NCBI GenBank assembly: GCA_020349945.1
Contig: CP070704.1
Location: 2,214,014 to 2,255,092, forward strand
DNA: 41,079 nt
Origin: Deltaproteobacteria bacterium
GTDB taxonomy: Bacteria > Desulfobacterota > DSM-4660 > Desulfatiglandales > B25-G16
Direction: 5' to 3'
Position numbers and translations under genes: made by a program. This document shows positions 40,278-41,079 of the stretch, piece by piece. Each line of letters opens with the position of its first letter. Positions within the stretch are counted from its first letter, which is position 1. Below the pieces are notes generated by a model. The model saw nothing but the letters and a program-made list of their open reading frames with translations. It did not search any database and was not told the DNA's origin.

Positions 40278-40916
40278 ATGAGAGTAAGAGATATTATGAG
40301 TACCAATGTAGTAGCTGTTGACGAGAAGACCTCAATTCACGATGCCAGAAAGATAATGGAGGCCCATAAGATTAGAAGACTGCCGGTTATGAAAAGGGAT
40401 AAGCTGGTGGGCCTGGTAACAAAGCACATGCTTTTAGAGGCATCTCCCTCACCTGCTACATCCCTGAGCATTCATGAATTGCATTATCTTTTGGCTAAGA
40501 TGACCGTCAAGGACATAATGGTCAAAAGGCCCCATACTATTTCTCCTGATATGCCAGTCGAAGAGGCCCTGCAATTGGGGCAGGAAATGGGTTATGGTGC
40601 GTTTCCGGTCGTGGAGGATGGAGGGCTTGTTGGCATTGCCACCGAATCAGATATTGTGAGGATGATGACGAGGGTTTTGGGGCTAAGAGAAAAGGGCAAG
40701 AGGGTGGATATAAAGGCTTCTAGGGAATTTGGTAATATGCAGAGGATAATGAAGGTCCTGGACAAGAATAAAACTGTCTTGTTGAGTTTAGTGACCCTCC
40801 CCCCGGAATCGGAAGAGGAGGATTGGCTGATAGTATTACGATTAAAGAGCGAAGATACAGAGCCGATAGTCAAAGAGCTGCAGTCCTCTGGTTTCAATGT
40901 TACCTATGTGGGTTAG
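40278..40916 (+). CDS. CBS-domain protein with ACT-like C-terminus
   Basis: This 212-residue protein has two CBS domains (residues about 1-60 and 75-135): VRDIMSTNVVAVDEKTSIHD with IRRLPVMKRDKLVGLVTKH, and TVKDIMVKRPHTISPDMPVE with GAFPVVEDGGLVGIATESD. Residues about 140-212 resemble an ACT fold. The layout matches AcuB-type CBS-ACT proteins, which bind adenine nucleotides or other metabolites. GGAAGGA precedes the ATG. A further response-regulator gene begins 24 bases downstream, so the two may be co-transcribed. The ligand and target are unknown. Confidence 0.88.
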   Translation: MRVRDIMSTNVVAVDEKTSIHDARKIMEAHKIRRLPVMKRDKLVGLVTKHMLLEASPSPATSLSIHELHYLLAKMTVKDIMVKRPHTISPDMPVEEALQLGQEMGYGAFPVVEDGGLVGIATESDIVRMMTRVLGLREKGKRVDIKASREFGNMQRIMKVLDKNKTVLLSLVTLPPESEEEDWLIVLRLKSEDTEPIVKELQSSGFNVTYVG

Positions 40917-40940
40917 GGTTTATAAGAAAGGAGGAAGGCA

Positions 40941-41079
40941 ATGGAGAGAATGAGGGCCCTGGTAATTGATGACGAACAGATTGTCTTAGACAGTGTCAGC
41001 AAGATACTTGCCGATGAGAAGTACACAGTAGATGTCTCACTGAGCGGACGTGAGGGACGTGACTGGGCCATCCAGAGAC
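40941..41079 (+). CDS. Response regulator, N-terminal part (cut by window edge)
   Basis: AAAGGAGGAAGG precedes the ATG at 40941. The 46 visible codons encode MERMRALVIDDEQIVLDSVS and a following helix, the start of a receiver domain with the acidic DDE pair at residues 10-12. The phospho-acceptor and output domain lie beyond the window, so the type is unknown. It follows the CBS-ACT protein by 24 bases on the same strand. Confidence 0.8.
   Translation, partial: MERMRALVIDDEQIVLDSVSKILADEKYTVDVSLSGREGRDWAIQR

Overview
This window looks like a chromosomal segment of a strictly anaerobic, Gram-negative bacterium. It is most plausibly a sulfate-reducing or syntrophic deltaproteobacterium (Desulfobacterota), judged only from gene content: an aldehyde:ferredoxin-type tungstoenzyme, indolepyruvate:ferredoxin oxidoreductase, an FrhB-type protein, ETF, CoA-dependent degradation genes, DUF362, DUF169, NIPSNAP and HNH proteins. 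I saw no rRNA, tRNA, CRISPR array, transposase or phage gene.

Region 1 (1-14.1 kb) is about cofactors and exported proteins. It opens with the last 43 codons of a larB gene, an exact copy of DNA that recurs at 11387. Then come an aldehyde oxidoreductase with a Tat-type Fe-S partner (minus strand), a NIPSNAP protein, two exported DUF362 proteins, an exported three-part binding protein in which a type I periplasmic-binding domain sits between two copies of an unfamiliar module, and a PEGA protein. These are followed by larE, a possible 55-codon gene, larB and a short larC, which make the nickel-pincer nucleotide cofactor; no larA is visible. A HesA/ThiF-type adenylating enzyme and a MoaD/ThiS sulfur carrier lie divergently beyond them and could serve tungstopterin synthesis for the oxidoreductase.

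Region 2 (14.1-19.6 kb) is a looser stretch of small genes and remnants: an HNH nuclease with an apparent AUU start, a zinc-ribbon protein, a radical SAM protein, a membrane protein built from two copies of one helical hairpin, a 55-residue membrane protein, a TIGR04076 protein, an ADP-ribosylglycohydrolase and gene fragments.

Region 3 (19.6-34.8 kb) is a long run of fourteen minus-strand genes for catabolism through CoA thioesters. In transcription order: thiolase, DUF35 protein, HMG-CoA-synthase-like/DUF35 fusion, second thiolase, acyl-CoA dehydrogenase, ETF beta and alpha, FrhB-like protein, IorA, IorB, DUF169 protein, an unknown protein, an FAH-family hydrolase and an HpaI-type aldolase. 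I infer oxidation of an acyl- or aryl-CoA substrate by dehydrogenation and thiolysis, with electrons passed to ETF and ferredoxin. The set does not match a pathway I can name. A strong 180-base nested inverted repeat lies inside it.

Region 4 (35.0-41.1 kb) carries a Nudix hydrolase, phosphoenolpyruvate synthase, a NarL-type two-component pair, a CBS-domain protein and the start of another response regulator.
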